Positions 11,841 to 22,588 of a stretch of DNA of 64,000 bases are shown here, in pieces. Position 1 is the stretch's first letter; the number at the start of each line of letters is the position of its first letter. This DNA is from Semisulcospira habei (Eukaryota > Mollusca > Gastropoda > Semisulcospiridae), in assembly GCA_036245525.1 (NCBI GenBank), contig BTPG01000006.1, positions 69,985,101 through 70,049,100 of the forward strand. Direction: 5' to 3'. The notes under the pieces were generated by a model. That model saw only the letters and a list, made by a program, of their open reading frames with translations, had not been told where the DNA came from and did no database searches. Made by a program: the position numbers and the translations under genes.

Positions 11841-12040
11841 ATTCAGACAACGACCTCCGACTGAGGTTTATGCTCCGTCAGCAAAGCTATAGATCTGCGA
11901 CTGCAGGGGCTCGTGAAGATCTATGCCTCTTGCTGACACCTTTTTTTTAATCCAAACTCTTCGGACCGCTTTGCCTCTTTGGCGTGAAATTAACCCAGAT
12001 TTCAGAAACAGTCTGCGTCAGCTGGCAGTGAAGGAGTTAC
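11841..12040. mobile_element. Family A element, left arm partly deleted, tandem to its neighbour
   Basis: The hairpin remnant is at 11881-11933 and the right terminus GGCAGTGAAGGAGTTA ends near 12040. The flank after the hairpin (CTGACACC, then GCTTTGCC, GGCGTGAAATTAACC) repeats that of the preceding copy about 199 bp upstream. Confidence 0.75.
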
Positions 12041-12073
12041 ATTCAGACAACCAACCGGGGTCGAGCTCCTTCA

Positions 12074-12139
12074 GCAAGAGGCATAGATTCTCATGAGCCC
12101 CTGCGACTGTAGGGTCTCATGAGGATCTATGCCTCTTGC
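12074..12139. repeat. Family A hairpin, third in a local tandem
   Basis: The stem GCAAGAGGCATAGATTCTCA pairs with a right arm ending GATCTATGCCTCTTGC, with few mismatches. Together with the hairpins at 11700 and 11881 it forms a run with spacing near 195-200 bp. Confidence 0.8.
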
Positions 12140-12267
12140 AAATGCACCGGAATTTCCTAGGAACTGAAATCTGCGAAACTGGCGAATGAAAGCTTGGCAC
12201 TGTCATCAGAGCTTGTTGTTTCCATTCTCTTGTGTGATCTGTTTTGTGGGTCATTGATAGGGCTGAA

Positions 12268-12440
12268 GGTTGGTTGGTTAGCTCGGGGTTTAACGTCCAC
12301 GGCACCCAAGTGATAATGGACGGTCTTAACGGACAGATTATGGGGGGCAGGGACAGCTATTGCCTATGGAGTACGACCTGAATACTGATCAATTCAGGCG
12401 CATTGCAGCAGTGCCCCCTTAGTTTTTAGCAGAACCTTTT
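12268..12440 (-). mobile_element. SINE-related repeat (GTTTAACGTCCACGGCAC type)
   Basis: It begins GGTTGGTTAGCTCGGGGTTT then AACGTCCACGGCACC, and continues through GGGACAGCTATTGCCTATG and TACGACCTGAA. The same order is seen at 36538-36720 and, diverged, at 51225-51380. The GTTTAACGTCCAC end is the complement of the tail of the tRNA-derived SINE at 34238-34400, so the element is read on the minus strand. Confidence 0.65.
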
Positions 12441-12700
12441 AACAGACATGTTATCTGAACAAGCCCGTCGGTTTGCCTGTACCAAAGGAGGGCAAATGGA
12501 AAAACTGCACATATTGCAAAATTCGAAAAAGAGAATAGAAGGTGAGACAAATATTGACATGTTAGGACCTGCAAGAGACGCATGTTAAATACGGTAAACA
12601 CTTTAGTCAGAAAGTTTCTTATAAAGACAAGACATTCGAGAATATTGATAGGCAATGCACACACAGAAGTCATTCTGAAATATGCGAACAGTTCTTTGCT

Positions 12701-12957
12701 GAAGAAACTACCAAGTAAGTATAAAAAAGCGCTGTCAGGGGAGAAAATTGTGCATTTTCGACCAATGATCATATCTACTTTGGTCAAATCACATTTTAAA
12801 AAAAAGATAGAAAAGAGGGGTGCGTTAAGTGAGTTACTTATTTAGCGCTCCCATCTTTCCTTTTTTTATGATCATTTTATGATTTATGATCATTGGTCGA
12901 CAATGCACAATTCTCTCCCCTGACAGTGCTTTTTCCTACTTACTTGGTAGTTTCTTC
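12701..12957. repeat. 257-bp inverted repeat with about 73-bp arms
   Basis: The left arm (12701-12772) and right arm (12885-12957) pair with few mismatches, for example GAAGAAACTACCAAGTAAGT with ACTTACTTGGTAGTTTCTTC. The 110-bp spacer is unrelated. The form is that of a MITE or a foldback of an unknown element. Confidence 0.75.
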
Positions 12958-13074
12958 TAAATTACAAGCACTGGCAGGCAATCCTTTTGGTCTAGTTCTT
13001 TGCTGAGAATAATTAGGTGTTAGAGCTGTTGCGCAGAACATTACGGGCAACTTTTCCCATACATTAGAACAGTA

Positions 13075-13990
13075 TATCCCCTGCCCCCGCCTGATAGGCG
13101 GGGACAGGGGATCTAACTGTTTGCCTGTCCAGCGCTGAGTAATTCCCTTTAATATGTGTACAGTTCTACCAGCGCTAGCCTCACCTATCTGCTTTGTGAG
13201 TATTCTATAACTCGAGGCAAAATAATTTGTATCGTTAATTTGTTGAGTATTGTTTTGTTTATCTACTGTGGGAAATCAGGGTATTGACCCGACCACATTT
13301 AGTAGTGCACCTTCTTGTTTATGTATGTGTATGTCTCCTGCCTACTCCCTAAGTTCCAGAAAAAGACATGGGTTATAAGCTTGACCTGATGCATCCTTTT
13401 TAGATCTATGATCACCTTGGTGCTGTGGACGTTAAACCCGTACTAACCAACCAACCCAATCCTTTTTAGGGATGTATACATGCTAGCCTTGTTCTATACC
13501 TGCGTATTTTTTTTTCTGTGGGTTGGCGGGTGGGTGCTTGATAGGCGGGGGCAAGGGATCTAACTGTGTGTCTGTCCAGCGCTGAGTAATTCACCTTAGT
13601 ACGTGTACAGTTCTACCAACGTTAGCCTCACCTATCTGGTTTGTGAGTATTCTATAACTCGGGGCAAAATTTGTATCGTTACATTGTTGAGTATTGCCTT
13701 GTGCATCTACTGTGGAAAATCAGGGTATTTACCCAACCACATTTAGTAGTGCACCTTCTTGTTTGTGTATGTGTATTTCTCCTGCCTACTTCCAAAGTTC
13801 CAGAAAAAGACATGGGTTATAGGCTTGACCTGATGCATCCTTTTTAGGGATGTACATGATGGCCTTGTTCTACACCTGCGTATTGTTCTGTGGGCTGGCA
13901 GTTGGGTGCCTGATAGGCGGGGGCAGGGGATCTAACTCTTTGTCTGTCCAGCGCTGAGTTATTCCCCTTGTTATGTGTACAGTATTAGAA
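13075..13990 (+). repeat. tandem array of an about 370-bp repeat, about 2.3 copies
   Basis: Copies start near 13090, 13541 and 13911, with CTGATAGGCGGGGGCAGGGG, TGTCCAGCGCTGAGTAATTC, then GTGCACCTTCTTGTTT and GATGCATCCTTTTTAG. The first junction is a small palindrome (13078-13112). The same repeat lies inverted at 32037-32640. No coding or RNA gene was recognised in it. Confidence 0.85.
13404..13458 (-). mobile_element. 55-bp SINE tail insertion with 11-bp target duplication
   Basis: The insert ends with ACGTTAAACCC, then TACTAACCAACCAACCC. It is flanked by ATCCTTTTTAG at 13393-13403 and again at 13459-13469, a perfect 11-bp duplication. The other copies of the array lack it. It lengthens the first repeat unit to about 448 bp. 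Confidence 0.85.
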
Positions 13991-14117
13991 TATTGCAGAC
14001 AGCCAGTATTTGACATAACTCTAATAATCAGACGAAACTGTCGATATTCGTAGGTCATAGAGTTTCTATCTACATAACCAGTTAAATACCGAGAAAAAAT
14101 TAAGACGACCACGTTTC

Positions 14118-14241
14118 AGCAAGACGTATAAATCCTCACAGGTCCCCTCCGTTGCGCGGATAAAACGTGGCGTTAGCAAGAGGCATAGATCCTCATGGGC
14201 CCCCGCAACTGCGGGGGCCCATGAGGATCTATGCATCTTGC
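14118..14241. mobile_element. Family A hairpin preceded by a half copy
   Basis: The complete stem is at 14176-14241 and its arms share the variant CATGGGCCCCC/GGGGGCCCATG. A half copy starting CAGCAAGACGTATAAATCCT lies at 14118-14150. Confidence 0.8.
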
Positions 14242-14849
14242 TGAAACCAGTGTGTAGCTACGTTCCTTTGAAGGCTGGGGATTGTCGACGTTGAATGTAC
14301 AGTGATCCCAAAGCACAAACTGCGTCCAGTTGAAGTGGAGGGGATAAGGATTCATTCAAAAATCACGGGTTTATGCAAGTTCGAATCCATTGTTGATTAG
14401 TTCAAAGTCTATATTGAAATGGGTGATAGATGATATGAAACAATTAGCGATAATTAGTAAAGAGGAAACATGTTTGGGAGCAACACGAGTGAAACTGTTT
14501 TGGATTTCTTTTTAATCCGTTGATACACTCTGCCTCAACTAAAGTACACAAGTCAAGTTAGTCTGCGCTGCTTGCAGGACGTTAAACCCCAGTCATAACC
14601 TACATACTTCCTGGCAACTAGAGTGCACAGCCATATCATTTCCCCCGCAAGGAATACAAGTACAGCACCAGAATAGCAACCGACCCATTCGATAATTGGC
14701 TCTTGTTCCATAATTCTGCGATGACCAATTATCTTTTCACCGCCATCGTCAATCGCCCTCACTGTTTACAACCCTTCGCAAAACACTGCGTACTATATAC
14801 AATTTCGCGGGACGTGAAATGAACGTTTGCTCAGTGGCAGCGCATAATG
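14242..14849. other. unassigned spacer
   Basis: A short SINE-tail-like stretch (GCAGGACGTTAAACCCCAGT) is visible near 14573-14600. Otherwise nothing is recognised. Confidence 0.4.
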
Positions 14850-14952
14850 AATCAAATAGTAACATTTGCTCCAATGATCGATGAGCTTGGCGCCTCCATG
14901 CTCAAAGCTCATCGGTCACTACCCTTAAGCTGTTACGATCCATCCATCTCCC
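14850..14952. mobile_element. degenerate family B copy
   Basis: The sequence GATGAGCTTGGCGCC and the right-arm-like CACTACCCTTAAGCTG, then GATCCATCCATCTCC, match family B with many changes. The ends are not resolved. Confidence 0.5.
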
Positions 14953-15289
14953 ACTCTATTGGAAAGGACTCCAAAGTGACACACGTACCAAGCACCGCGC
15001 GGGCACCTAGGAGACATGCAATCAAGGAGCCTGCATAGTTTCTGCACTGACAGTCTTCAGTCAGATGGGGGTCAAAAATCGACTGGCGGTCGCGTAAAGT
15101 TGCTCAAGACAGCGTCGACATGGAGGCCTAGTATTGCGCCTGCTCGTGACTCTGAGCCTGTGCTGGCTGGTGCGTGATTTTACGTGGACGTTACGGCTAT
15201 GACGTAACTGTGTCCAAAACCACAGACCAGCACGCTGTATATACAACAACTTAGCACAGCAACTTAATCGAGTACTTTAGGCAGGATAG

Positions 15290-15602
15290 TTCGTAGTATC
15301 TTCTGTATAAAAGTTCTTAGTGTGTCTAACGAGAACGCTGGACAAAAGGTCTAACTGAGATTATGAAGTCTAAATGTCGTAATTAAAAATGAAATGCTTT
15401 TCTGCTCTTTTTCTCCTTCGTACGCAGAAGAGTTCCTTTCGTTACGCTCAGAAAAGCCGCAGAAAACCTCTGGTACGTGTGTCTCGACTCACATGAATTG
15501 TCAAGAGGAGGGTAAAAAATTCTTAGTTGATGCATGACAACATTGATCATCCGTTGCATCGGGGAATTTTAGCAAAGTCTGCCATGGAGCAGATCGCTTA
15601 AA
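15290..15602 (+). repeat. dispersed repeat R1, uninterrupted copy
   Basis: It contains GTGTGTCTAACGAGAACGCT then GGACAAAAGG, AAAACCTCTGGTACGTGTG, and GCCATGGAGCAGATCGCTT. It aligns by eye with 41850-42355 (+) and 49423-49830 (-), and lacks the hairpin insertions those copies carry. It therefore acts as an empty-site reference. Confidence 0.7.
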
Positions 15603-15609
15603 CAATAAC

Positions 15610-15861
15610 TTAACCCCTTCTCTGCCAACGCCGGACTTACAGTTTCGTTTCTGAAATCCGTGTTCACTGAACGACCAAAGTTGAAGTCACAACCGTCCAA
15701 AGATCACGCACACAAAGTGGTTTCAGCAAGAGGCATAGATCCTCATGAGACCCCGCAGTCGCGGGGTCTCATGAGGATCTATACCTCTTGCAGATAGATC
15801 GGTGTTAACTGTGTCCTGCTTTCGAAGACATAATTTTGCGTCCTCTGGCAGTGAAGAGACC
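15610..15861. mobile_element. Family A TTAA hairpin element
   Basis: It starts TTAACCCCTTCTCTGCC. The stem at 15726-15791 has paired variants GAGACCCC and GGGGTCTC. The right terminus is GGCAGTGAAGAGACC, so the last TTAA is lost. The right half matches 2728-2862. Confidence 0.82.
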
Positions 15862-16030
15862 GAGGCATACTTATCCCATGAAAGGTTGTTTCTGATTCAC
15901 GCGCAATGCATGGAGACACTGGTACTGTTTACTGTGCGAGTGTTTGCATGCACACGGGGTTAAACCACAATTAAGTAACTCAAGGCGCACCGCATCAACA
16001 GCTGCGGATGTGTCGCATAGCGGTTAGATC
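15862..16030. repeat. spacer plus partial family D, repeated from 2863-3070
   Basis: Blocks such as GAGACACTGGTACTGTTTAC, GGGGTTAAACCACAATTAAG and CATCAACAGCTGCGG follow the family A end in the same order as at 2863-3070, so A, spacer and D were copied together. Confidence 0.65.
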
Positions 16031-16065
16031 GCGTTCATTTTTCTCGGCAGTCAATGGGTGAACAA

Positions 16066-16145
16066 TTACCACAACAACAACAGCACAAACAACAACAATA
16101 ACAACAGCAACAGCAGCAGCAACAACAGCAACAGCCACAACAACA
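16066..16145. repeat. CAA/CAG trinucleotide tract
   Basis: Irregular ACAACAACAGC repeats fill the stretch, of the same flavour as 52060-52545. Confidence 0.85.
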
Positions 16146-16362
16146 TGAGGCCATCAAACAACGCCAGCAGACCTCTCCGTCACTGTTTCTCCGAAATACA
16201 ACTAATCTGATTAGCTGTGTCCCCGGAGGGAGATTCCAGTTTTTTACGGCGTTTCTTTGATGTCTGTCGACCTTTCCGTTTTTGCGTTGTGTCCCTTTGT
16301 TTTCTCGATGTTTTTTTTATTTTTACCAATTCGTCGCCGGGGAGTAAACAAACGACGCCCGA

Positions 16363-16672
16363 GTGCAAGAGGCATAGATCCACATGTGCCCCTTCCCTCC
16401 CCTCCCGTCCCGTCCCTTCCCTACCCTTCCCCTCCCGTCCTGACCCGACCCTTCTCTTCCCTTCCCTCATCTTCTCTTCTCTTCCATTATCTTCCCCTCC
16501 CCCTTCCCCAAACCCCTTCCCATCCCATCCCATCCCTCCCTCCCATCCCTCTCTTTTCCATTCCCTTCCCTTCTCTTCTCTTCCCTTCCTTCCCTTCTCT
16601 TCCCTTCTCTTCTCTTCTCTTCCCTCCCCTCCCCTCTCCTCTCCTCTCCTCTCCTCCCCTCCCCTCCCCTGA
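16363..16672 (+). repeat. Family A left arm running into a 285-bp polypyrimidine tract
   Basis: CAAGAGGCATAGATCCACAT is followed directly by CCCTTCCC-type pyrimidines from about 16381 to 16670 with almost no purines. The right arm is missing. The tract could form triplex DNA (inference). The open frames across it are low complexity. Confidence 0.8.
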
Positions 16673-16997
16673 GGAGAGAAATGAGGAGATAATTTTTTTT
16701 TACGCTTGATGTTTTAGGGGAGGTTGCACGGTCGCTTGCTTCTCCCTTTGTTTGATTTCCCAGAGATTGAACTATCGCTTACCTGCCTTCAACCCCCACC
16801 CCCTCACCCTGCCATTAACCATGGAAAGTAAAAATTCAGGCGTACTGCCCCCCCCCCCCCCTTCTGCCCAATGAAAAATATCAGCCTACGCCACTGCGTG
16901 TGGAATTGATCTGTCTTGTGTAGATAAGCGTTATTCACTGCGTCACGTCGGTGAAAGGGTTTAGACCAAAACAAGATGGGATGAAACTTAACCCACA
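16673..16997. other. unassigned spacer
   Basis: A C-run lies at 16848-16861. Nothing else is recognised. Confidence 0.4.
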
Positions 16998-17462
16998 AAG
17001 TCCATTCTATATGGTCTCTACCTTTTGTCAATGACCTGATTCTGATGTTGAATTATCTCCTATTGAAAAAGTCTCGCAGATCTGCCAATGTGTCAGTGAG
17101 TTCTATAAGGGGCGCAGGACATACGCGTCACTGATTTGTCAAACGTCATTTGTCATGACGTAAGTTTTAGTTTTTAGGTAATTTTATATTTTACGTGATA
17201 TGAGTTTCATTTTTGCTTCATACGTTTGCGAAAATGGTGACAAAACTAAAACTTCGCAGTACAATTTCAGTCTTGCGTGAAAGCAGGTTGACTTTACCTA
17301 GCTACATGATATACTAAGTACACGGGTCACATGCATGCTCTTCTGAAAGCGCGTCTATGTGTGTGTGCGCGCTCCAAACATCTCCAAAAAGCATAGATCC
17401 TCATGCGCCAAGTGGGCGCATGAGGATCTATTCCTCCTAGAGATGCGCGCATGTTTGTGTGT

Positions 17463-17543
<81 letters not shown>

Positions 17544-18183
17544 GTCATATTTAGAGCATTATGTCAGTGTCTGCGTTGTGACGGAGTTACCCCTTTTACG
17601 TCACCACCACTGTCTGACTTTCTCTAGAAGTCAATTTTTTTTTAGTGTTTTAATTAGCTTTCTGAAAAGAATTATTTTCACTAAAGAAGATGAAAGGATA
17701 CAAAACTGGCTAACGAACTCATCCAATGTCTTTCTCAAAACTTCAAAACTTGCTATATGAAAAGGTTCAAGTAAATGTGACAAAATTTACGGTCTCTAAT
17801 CTGGGTCAACCGACTTCGTTAAACGGTTGTTTATGTCTTCAATGAGATATTCAATTATAATATGCTCATAGGCTCTCTTAGCCACCCACTTAAGAAAGTA
17901 TTTTGCCAAGTTTCAAGCTTGTGTGTACAGAAATATCGGAGATTCTCTTGTTTACATACATACGCACACACATACGCACTTACATACATACGCACATACG
18001 GCGCTTCTCGCCAAATGTACGTTTAGCAGCGAGGTTAGCGTAACTAGACATGACGTAATTTTTATCTTGTTACTTCAATTGTTAGAGGTTTAGCCTGGCC
18101 GCCTTTGACATCATGGACACGCTATTAAATTCGCCCCACCGCGACCCGTCCTAAAAAGTCCCTTCTATAAATAGAAGGGACTT
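16998..18183. mobile_element. Element T1: 1.2-kb non-autonomous element with terminal hairpin
   Basis: The left end reads AAGTCCATTCTATATGG, and the right end is a 28-bp palindrome (18156-18183) built from AAGTCCCTTCTATA and its complement. Inside are a family A-like hairpin (17379-17444), a GA run (17477-17539) and ACATACGCACA repeats near 17950-18000. T2 at 53443-55075 has the same order. No open frame of note is present. Confidence 0.75.
17379..17444. repeat. Family A-like hairpin inside T1
   Basis: The stem GCATAGATCCTCATGCGCC pairs with GGCGCATGAGGATCTAT, bounded by CATCTCC and GGAGATG-like sequence. Its counterparts in T2 are at 53872-53942 and 54255-54325. Confidence 0.8.
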
Positions 18184-18235
18184 AAAAAACAAATAGCATG
18201 TCGGCTTGTCACCTTACTATGCACACCAATTAACT

Positions 18236-18449
18236 TTAACCCGCTCAGTGCCAACTGGGGCAGACCGTGTTTTTGATAGTATCGTTAATTCAATACCAAG
18301 TATCCCTAGATATCCCAGGAACGTGGACTCAAAGTGGTGTCGACAAGAGGCATAGATCCTCATGAGCCCCCGCAACTGCGAGGGCTCATGAGGATCTATA
18401 CCTTTGCAGTTGGGTGGTGTTCAAAAATTTTCGGCACTGAAAAGGTTAA
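18236..18449. mobile_element. Family A TTAA hairpin element, complete
   Basis: It runs from TTAACCCGCTCAGTGCC to GGCACTGAAAAGGTTAA (214 bp), with the stem at 18344-18417. Its right TTAA (18446-18449) is also the first TTAA of the family C palindrome that follows. Confidence 0.87.
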
Positions 18450-18499
18450 CTCATTCGTGGCCAGCCGCATCCGGATGCGGTTGGCCGCGAATGAGTTAA
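18446..18499. mobile_element. Family C palindrome, 54 bp, TTAA to TTAA
   Basis: The whole element is one stem: TTAACTCATTCGTGGCCAGC at the left, and its near-complement at the right ending GCGAATGAGTTAA. The centre is CATCCGGATG. Confidence 0.85.
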
Positions 18500-18646
18500 G
18501 CAGGCTTTCTGGTTTCAGACAGTCAGACTGTCGTGTGGATGCTTTTCTTCCTCTCTTTGTCTGCCGCAACATGTTCGTGTAAATGACAGTACTGATTTGT
18601 GTTGTTGTTGTTTGTTTGTTTTTTTGTCTCGGTTCTTTGGACATCT

Positions 18647-18678
18647 GCAAGAGGCAGAGATTCTCATGAGCACCTGAA
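18647..18678 (+). repeat. Family A left arm only
   Basis: The sequence GCAAGAGGCAGAGATTCTCA then TGAGCACC is present without a right arm. Confidence 0.6.
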
Positions 18679-18768
18679 CGAAGATGGGTTTACCTTGGGT
18701 TTCGAGACACAAGGCCACAAGAAAATCTCAGTTGCCAGCAACGATGCAAGTTTCATTTTTAACTCAAT

Positions 18769-18858
18769 CCCCCCCCCCTCCCCCCTCCCCCTCTCCCCCA
18801 CCCACCCAACCCCACCCCCCCCCCCCCAAAAATTAAATAAATTAAAAATATATAAATT

Positions 18859-18946
<88 letters not shown>
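18769..18946. repeat. C-rich tract followed by (TAA)n
   Basis: C-rich sequence fills 18769-18828. An almost pure TAA trinucleotide run fills about 18859-18946. Confidence 0.92.
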
Positions 18947-18947
<1 letters not shown>

Positions 18948-19401
18948 TTTTAATGACGGATGTTTTATTCCGTAGTTTTGTTTCTCATTCATTTTCAGAT
19001 CGATAATTCGCTCTTCATCCCAATACTGTAAATTGAACCTCCGTCTCGTACACCCACCCACGTCCACCCTTTCACCCCCACCTTTTACTCCCACCCACCC
19101 CCATCTTTTTTCCCCGCCCCCAACCTCCGCAAAAATTCTAATGGATTGACTGACCGAAATTTTCCAGAGAATGCGCGTTTTATTCTCATGTTTCTCGAAC
19201 CTCGTATTTCAGATGCTTTTGTTGGACGCAGACCAAATGGTTTGTGTCAGTAATTTTCATGACGAAGTGATTAATTTGCGTTGGACGCAGTGCGGTGTCA
19301 AAAATGATGAACAAAAATGTTCATCAAATCACAAATTGAGTGTCTGCTGCTTTCAGATTTCTAATCAATTCTCAGTGCAGGTCTCGGCACAGTCTTCCTT
19401 T
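18947..19401. other. unassigned spacer
   Basis: The sequence TTGGACGCAGACCAAATGG and TTGGACGCAGTGCGGTG are near repeats around 19220 and 19280. Nothing else is recognised. Confidence 0.4.
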
Positions 19402-19472
19402 CTGCATGCGGCATAGATTTTCATGATTCCCTGCAGCAGTAGGGGCCCATGATAATGATATGGCTCATGCTA
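19402..19472. repeat. Family A hairpin, strongly decayed
   Basis: The left arm GCATGCGGCATAGATTTTCA and a right side GGGGCCCATGATAATGATA retain only partial pairing. Confidence 0.5.
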
Positions 19473-19574
19473 GACAGAATCGAATCAAAGACTAACCAAA
19501 GTGTCAAGTTAATGCTATTGGAGCCAACAACAGAAGGACTAGAGACAGTAATTATGACTAGTAGTTAATATATC

Positions 19575-19645
19575 TACAAGAGCCATAGATGCTCATGAGC
19601 CCCTGCAGCTGAAGCTGCAATGGACCTTGAGCATCTATGTCTCTT
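19575..19645. repeat. Family A hairpin with enlarged loop
   Basis: The arms CAAGAGCCATAGATGCTCAT and GAGCATCTATGTCTCTT pair, with a shared GATGCTCA/TGAGCATC variant. The loop includes CTGCAGCTGAAGCTGCA. Confidence 0.7.
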
Positions 19646-19977
19646 TATATTAATAATCAAATCGAACTCACATCGTGTACTGTTGATTCCAGCACACTAC
19701 TGCATCGGGCGATAAACAATTTGTATAGATAGTAATGCAGGCATTTTGGTGATATGAAATAGGGAATCAGGCTACATTTATATCTATGCTCCTCAGACGG
19801 AGGAAATAGTCTAGCTTTCAAGTAATCCATCTAATAGACCTCGCAGACTAACTGTCTAATCGGGACAGGGTGCGGAAGGGGGGGGGGGGTCCCTTGACGG
19901 ACTAACAAATCATGCGTGAACGCGCGAGTGAATGAAACTGAGCAGATGAACTTAGAGCACTGATCCAAACCACTCTT

Positions 19978-20179
19978 CAACCCCTTCCCTGCGACAGTTG
20001 TTTCTGAAATTTGTGTTCACTCAACCACCAAAAAGCCAAAACCGTTAAAGAAAGATGGATAACAAAATCGGTCTCGGCAAGAGGCATAGATCCTCATGAG
20101 CCCCCGCTGTCGCGGGGGCTCATGCGGATCTATGCATCTTGCAGTTGGATAGTGTTCACTTTTTCAGTGAAGGGGTTAC
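19978..20179. mobile_element. Family A TTAA-type hairpin element
   Basis: The left terminus is AACCCCTTCCCTGCGAC and the right TCAGTGAAGGGGTTAC. The stem at 20077-20142 is near perfect, meeting at CCGCTGTCGCGG. Confidence 0.8.
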
Positions 20180-21082
20180 TTGATTTTATGTTAACAACAA
20201 ATGGTGAAGCGTGCCTCTCATTTGTTGAAATCACAAATTGCGTAGGGATTTTAGGCGGCCCTAGCTAAGTATGTGATTAGTACCATTCGCTAATATGTCA
20301 GTTCAACAACCGGCCACTAATTTGTTAGAGGCCGCGTGTTATTTCTAGGTCACCTGTTCAGTGCGCTGTGCACAGACGTTGTTAGGAAATCACAAGTAAA
20401 TTAATTAAAAACTGCACGTGTTTCGACGCCGAAAACAAATAAAGCTAGGACACAACAATGCGATATCACATGCTTGCCCGTACTTTTCATCGGCGGCTAC
20501 GGTTTGCTTCAAAAGAAGCCAAGTTTTGAGCTACCCAGGGGCGGATATTGGGGGGGGGGGTATCCAGCGGTTCCGGGGCCCTCCTCTCCTACCCCCCTCC
20601 CTCTCTCGACCCAAATTTCTTTAAAATGCTTTAACGGTCCCTTTTTGAACACCCCCTTCCCCCCTCCCCGTCCCCTCTCCCCCTCCCCCTTGATATTTTG
20701 GTGAATGGTGAGAGTCTTAATACGCATGCGCCTTCCCCCCCCCCCTCCCACCTCCCCCTGCCCCACCCCTCCACTCTCCCCTCCCTTTTCGATTTTTCGG
20801 GCCTTGGAAGCAAGGTCTAGCGCCGGTGAGGCCCGCTTTTGAATGAGGTTGAGGGTCCAAAACAAACAGTTGGAACACCCCCCCCCCCCACCCCGTCGAG
20901 GTAACTGATCCGCCCCTGCTACCGCTCTCAGATATCTTTGAATGATTTCTAGTTGGCATCTGATGGTCTGTAGACGTAGATTTTTATGAAACATTCATGA
21001 AAGATAAGTACTGAATTCTAAATGAGTGGCATGAAAAGTCTTTGAAAGCTTTCTGTGTAAGCTCACATCTGCAGAGGTAAAG
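20180..21082. other. spacer with purine/pyrimidine-skewed stretches
   Basis: Long G or C runs occur at about 20550-20562, 20649-20692, 20735-20790 and 20878-20892. A 161-residue minus-strand open frame (20509-20994) is glycine-rich low complexity and unsupported as a gene. Confidence 0.45.
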
Positions 21083-21173
21083 CCCCGGGGCCAGTTGCAC
21101 GAGCGAGCTATAGCGGCGCACCTTGCTTAGTGGCTGGTGCAGGACTAAGCTCGCTCGTGCACACTCCCCCGGG
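21083..21173. repeat. Family I hairpin
   Basis: The arms GGGGCCAGTTGCACGAGCGA and TCGCTCGTGCACACTCCCCC fold back, with GCACCTTGCTTAGTGGCTGG in the loop side. Related hairpins are at 28634-28740 and 47769-47887. Confidence 0.7.
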
Positions 21174-21287
21174 CATTGCCATTTATCAGACACTTCACTA
21201 TGTTGTACGTACTTTCCTCCACTTATTTTGACGTGATGTAATTTAGTCTTCACCATCAGAGGTTCTCAGTCCCACTCAATACTTCTT

Positions 21288-21324
21288 TCCCGACCGTGAG
21301 ATGACGTTACCAGCCTACTCGGCG
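21288..21324 (+). repeat. SINE-tail fragment ending at a TTAA insertion
   Basis: GACCGTGAGATGACGTTACC then AGCCTACTCGGCG matches the recurrent tail CCGTGAGATGGCCTTAGTCG with CCTGCTCGGCGTTAAACCC. It stops exactly where the family A element starts with TTAA. Confidence 0.65.
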
Positions 21325-21551
21325 TTAACCCCTTCATTACCACTTTCTGTGCATTTTTGTTTCTGAAATCTACGTTTATTATCAACGACCAAAACCCAAA
21401 ACCGTTCAAGAGACATGGCTACAAATTGGTCTAAGGAAGAGGCATAGATCCTCATGAGCCCCCGCAGTCGCGGGGGGGGGGGGGGGGCATGAGGATCAAT
21501 GTCTCTTGCAGTTGGATCGTGTTCACTTTTTCTCGACAGTGAAGGGTTTAA
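21325..21551. mobile_element. Family A TTAA hairpin element with poly-G at its loop
   Basis: It starts TTAACCCCTTCATTACC and ends CAGTGAAGGGTTTAA. In the hairpin (21434-21509) the G-rich apex of the right arm has become a 17-base G run (21471-21487), which replaces part of the arm. Confidence 0.8.
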
Positions 21552-21630
21552 AAATCAAAGAACTAACTTTGTGCCGTTTGCTTGAACTGTGCTCCACCGC
21601 CCCCCCCCCCTCGCCCCACCCCCACCCCCT

Positions 21631-22185
<555 letters not shown>

Positions 22186-22194
22186 TTCCCATCA

Positions 22195-22588
22195 CCTGTG
22201 CATGGTCATATTATGTTCCTAAACAGAGCCAAGCCCAACATGTATACATTACTTACACTGAGATGTTTTAGAAAACTAGATAGAGAAAGTTTCCCTCATG
22301 ACCTCAGTGCATTGCAGTTTCATAAAGTTTACAATCACAATGACCCTGATGTAGCGCTCTCACTGTGGCTTGTGCTATTCCTCGGAGCGCTAAATAAGCA
22401 TTCCCCTTAAAAAGGAAACGAGTCCGGTGCCGTGAGCCCCCCACCTGGATTACGGAGGAGATTAAACAAACCATGGAAGCCAGAAATCAAGCCAAGCGGG
22501 ACAAATATATTATTGAGTTCAAAAGGTTACGTAACAGAGTCAAATACCTTATCCGGGAGGCACAAAAAGCACTGGTAGAGAAAACAAT
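22195..22588 (+). pseudogene. CR1-group LINE ORF2, endonuclease-RT linker, first part
   Basis: Frame-broken coding sequence reads CFRKLDRESFPHDLSALQF, then LWLVLFLGALNKHSP, and after a one-base shift near 22408 LKRKRVRCREPPTWITEEI and RNQAKRDKYIIEFKRLRNRV. This is the region between endonuclease and reverse transcriptase in CR1-like LINEs. The coding then stops at the insertion point and resumes at 26011. The element is 5' truncated, next to the CT run. Confidence 0.82.

Noticed and set aside
13075..13990. 5S rRNA or snRNA tandem repeat
   Set aside because: The 370-bp unit shows no 5S internal control region and no snRNA-like motif that I recognise.
20509..20994. 161-residue glycine/arginine-rich minus-strand frame
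   Set aside because: It is driven by C-rich low-complexity runs on the plus strand.
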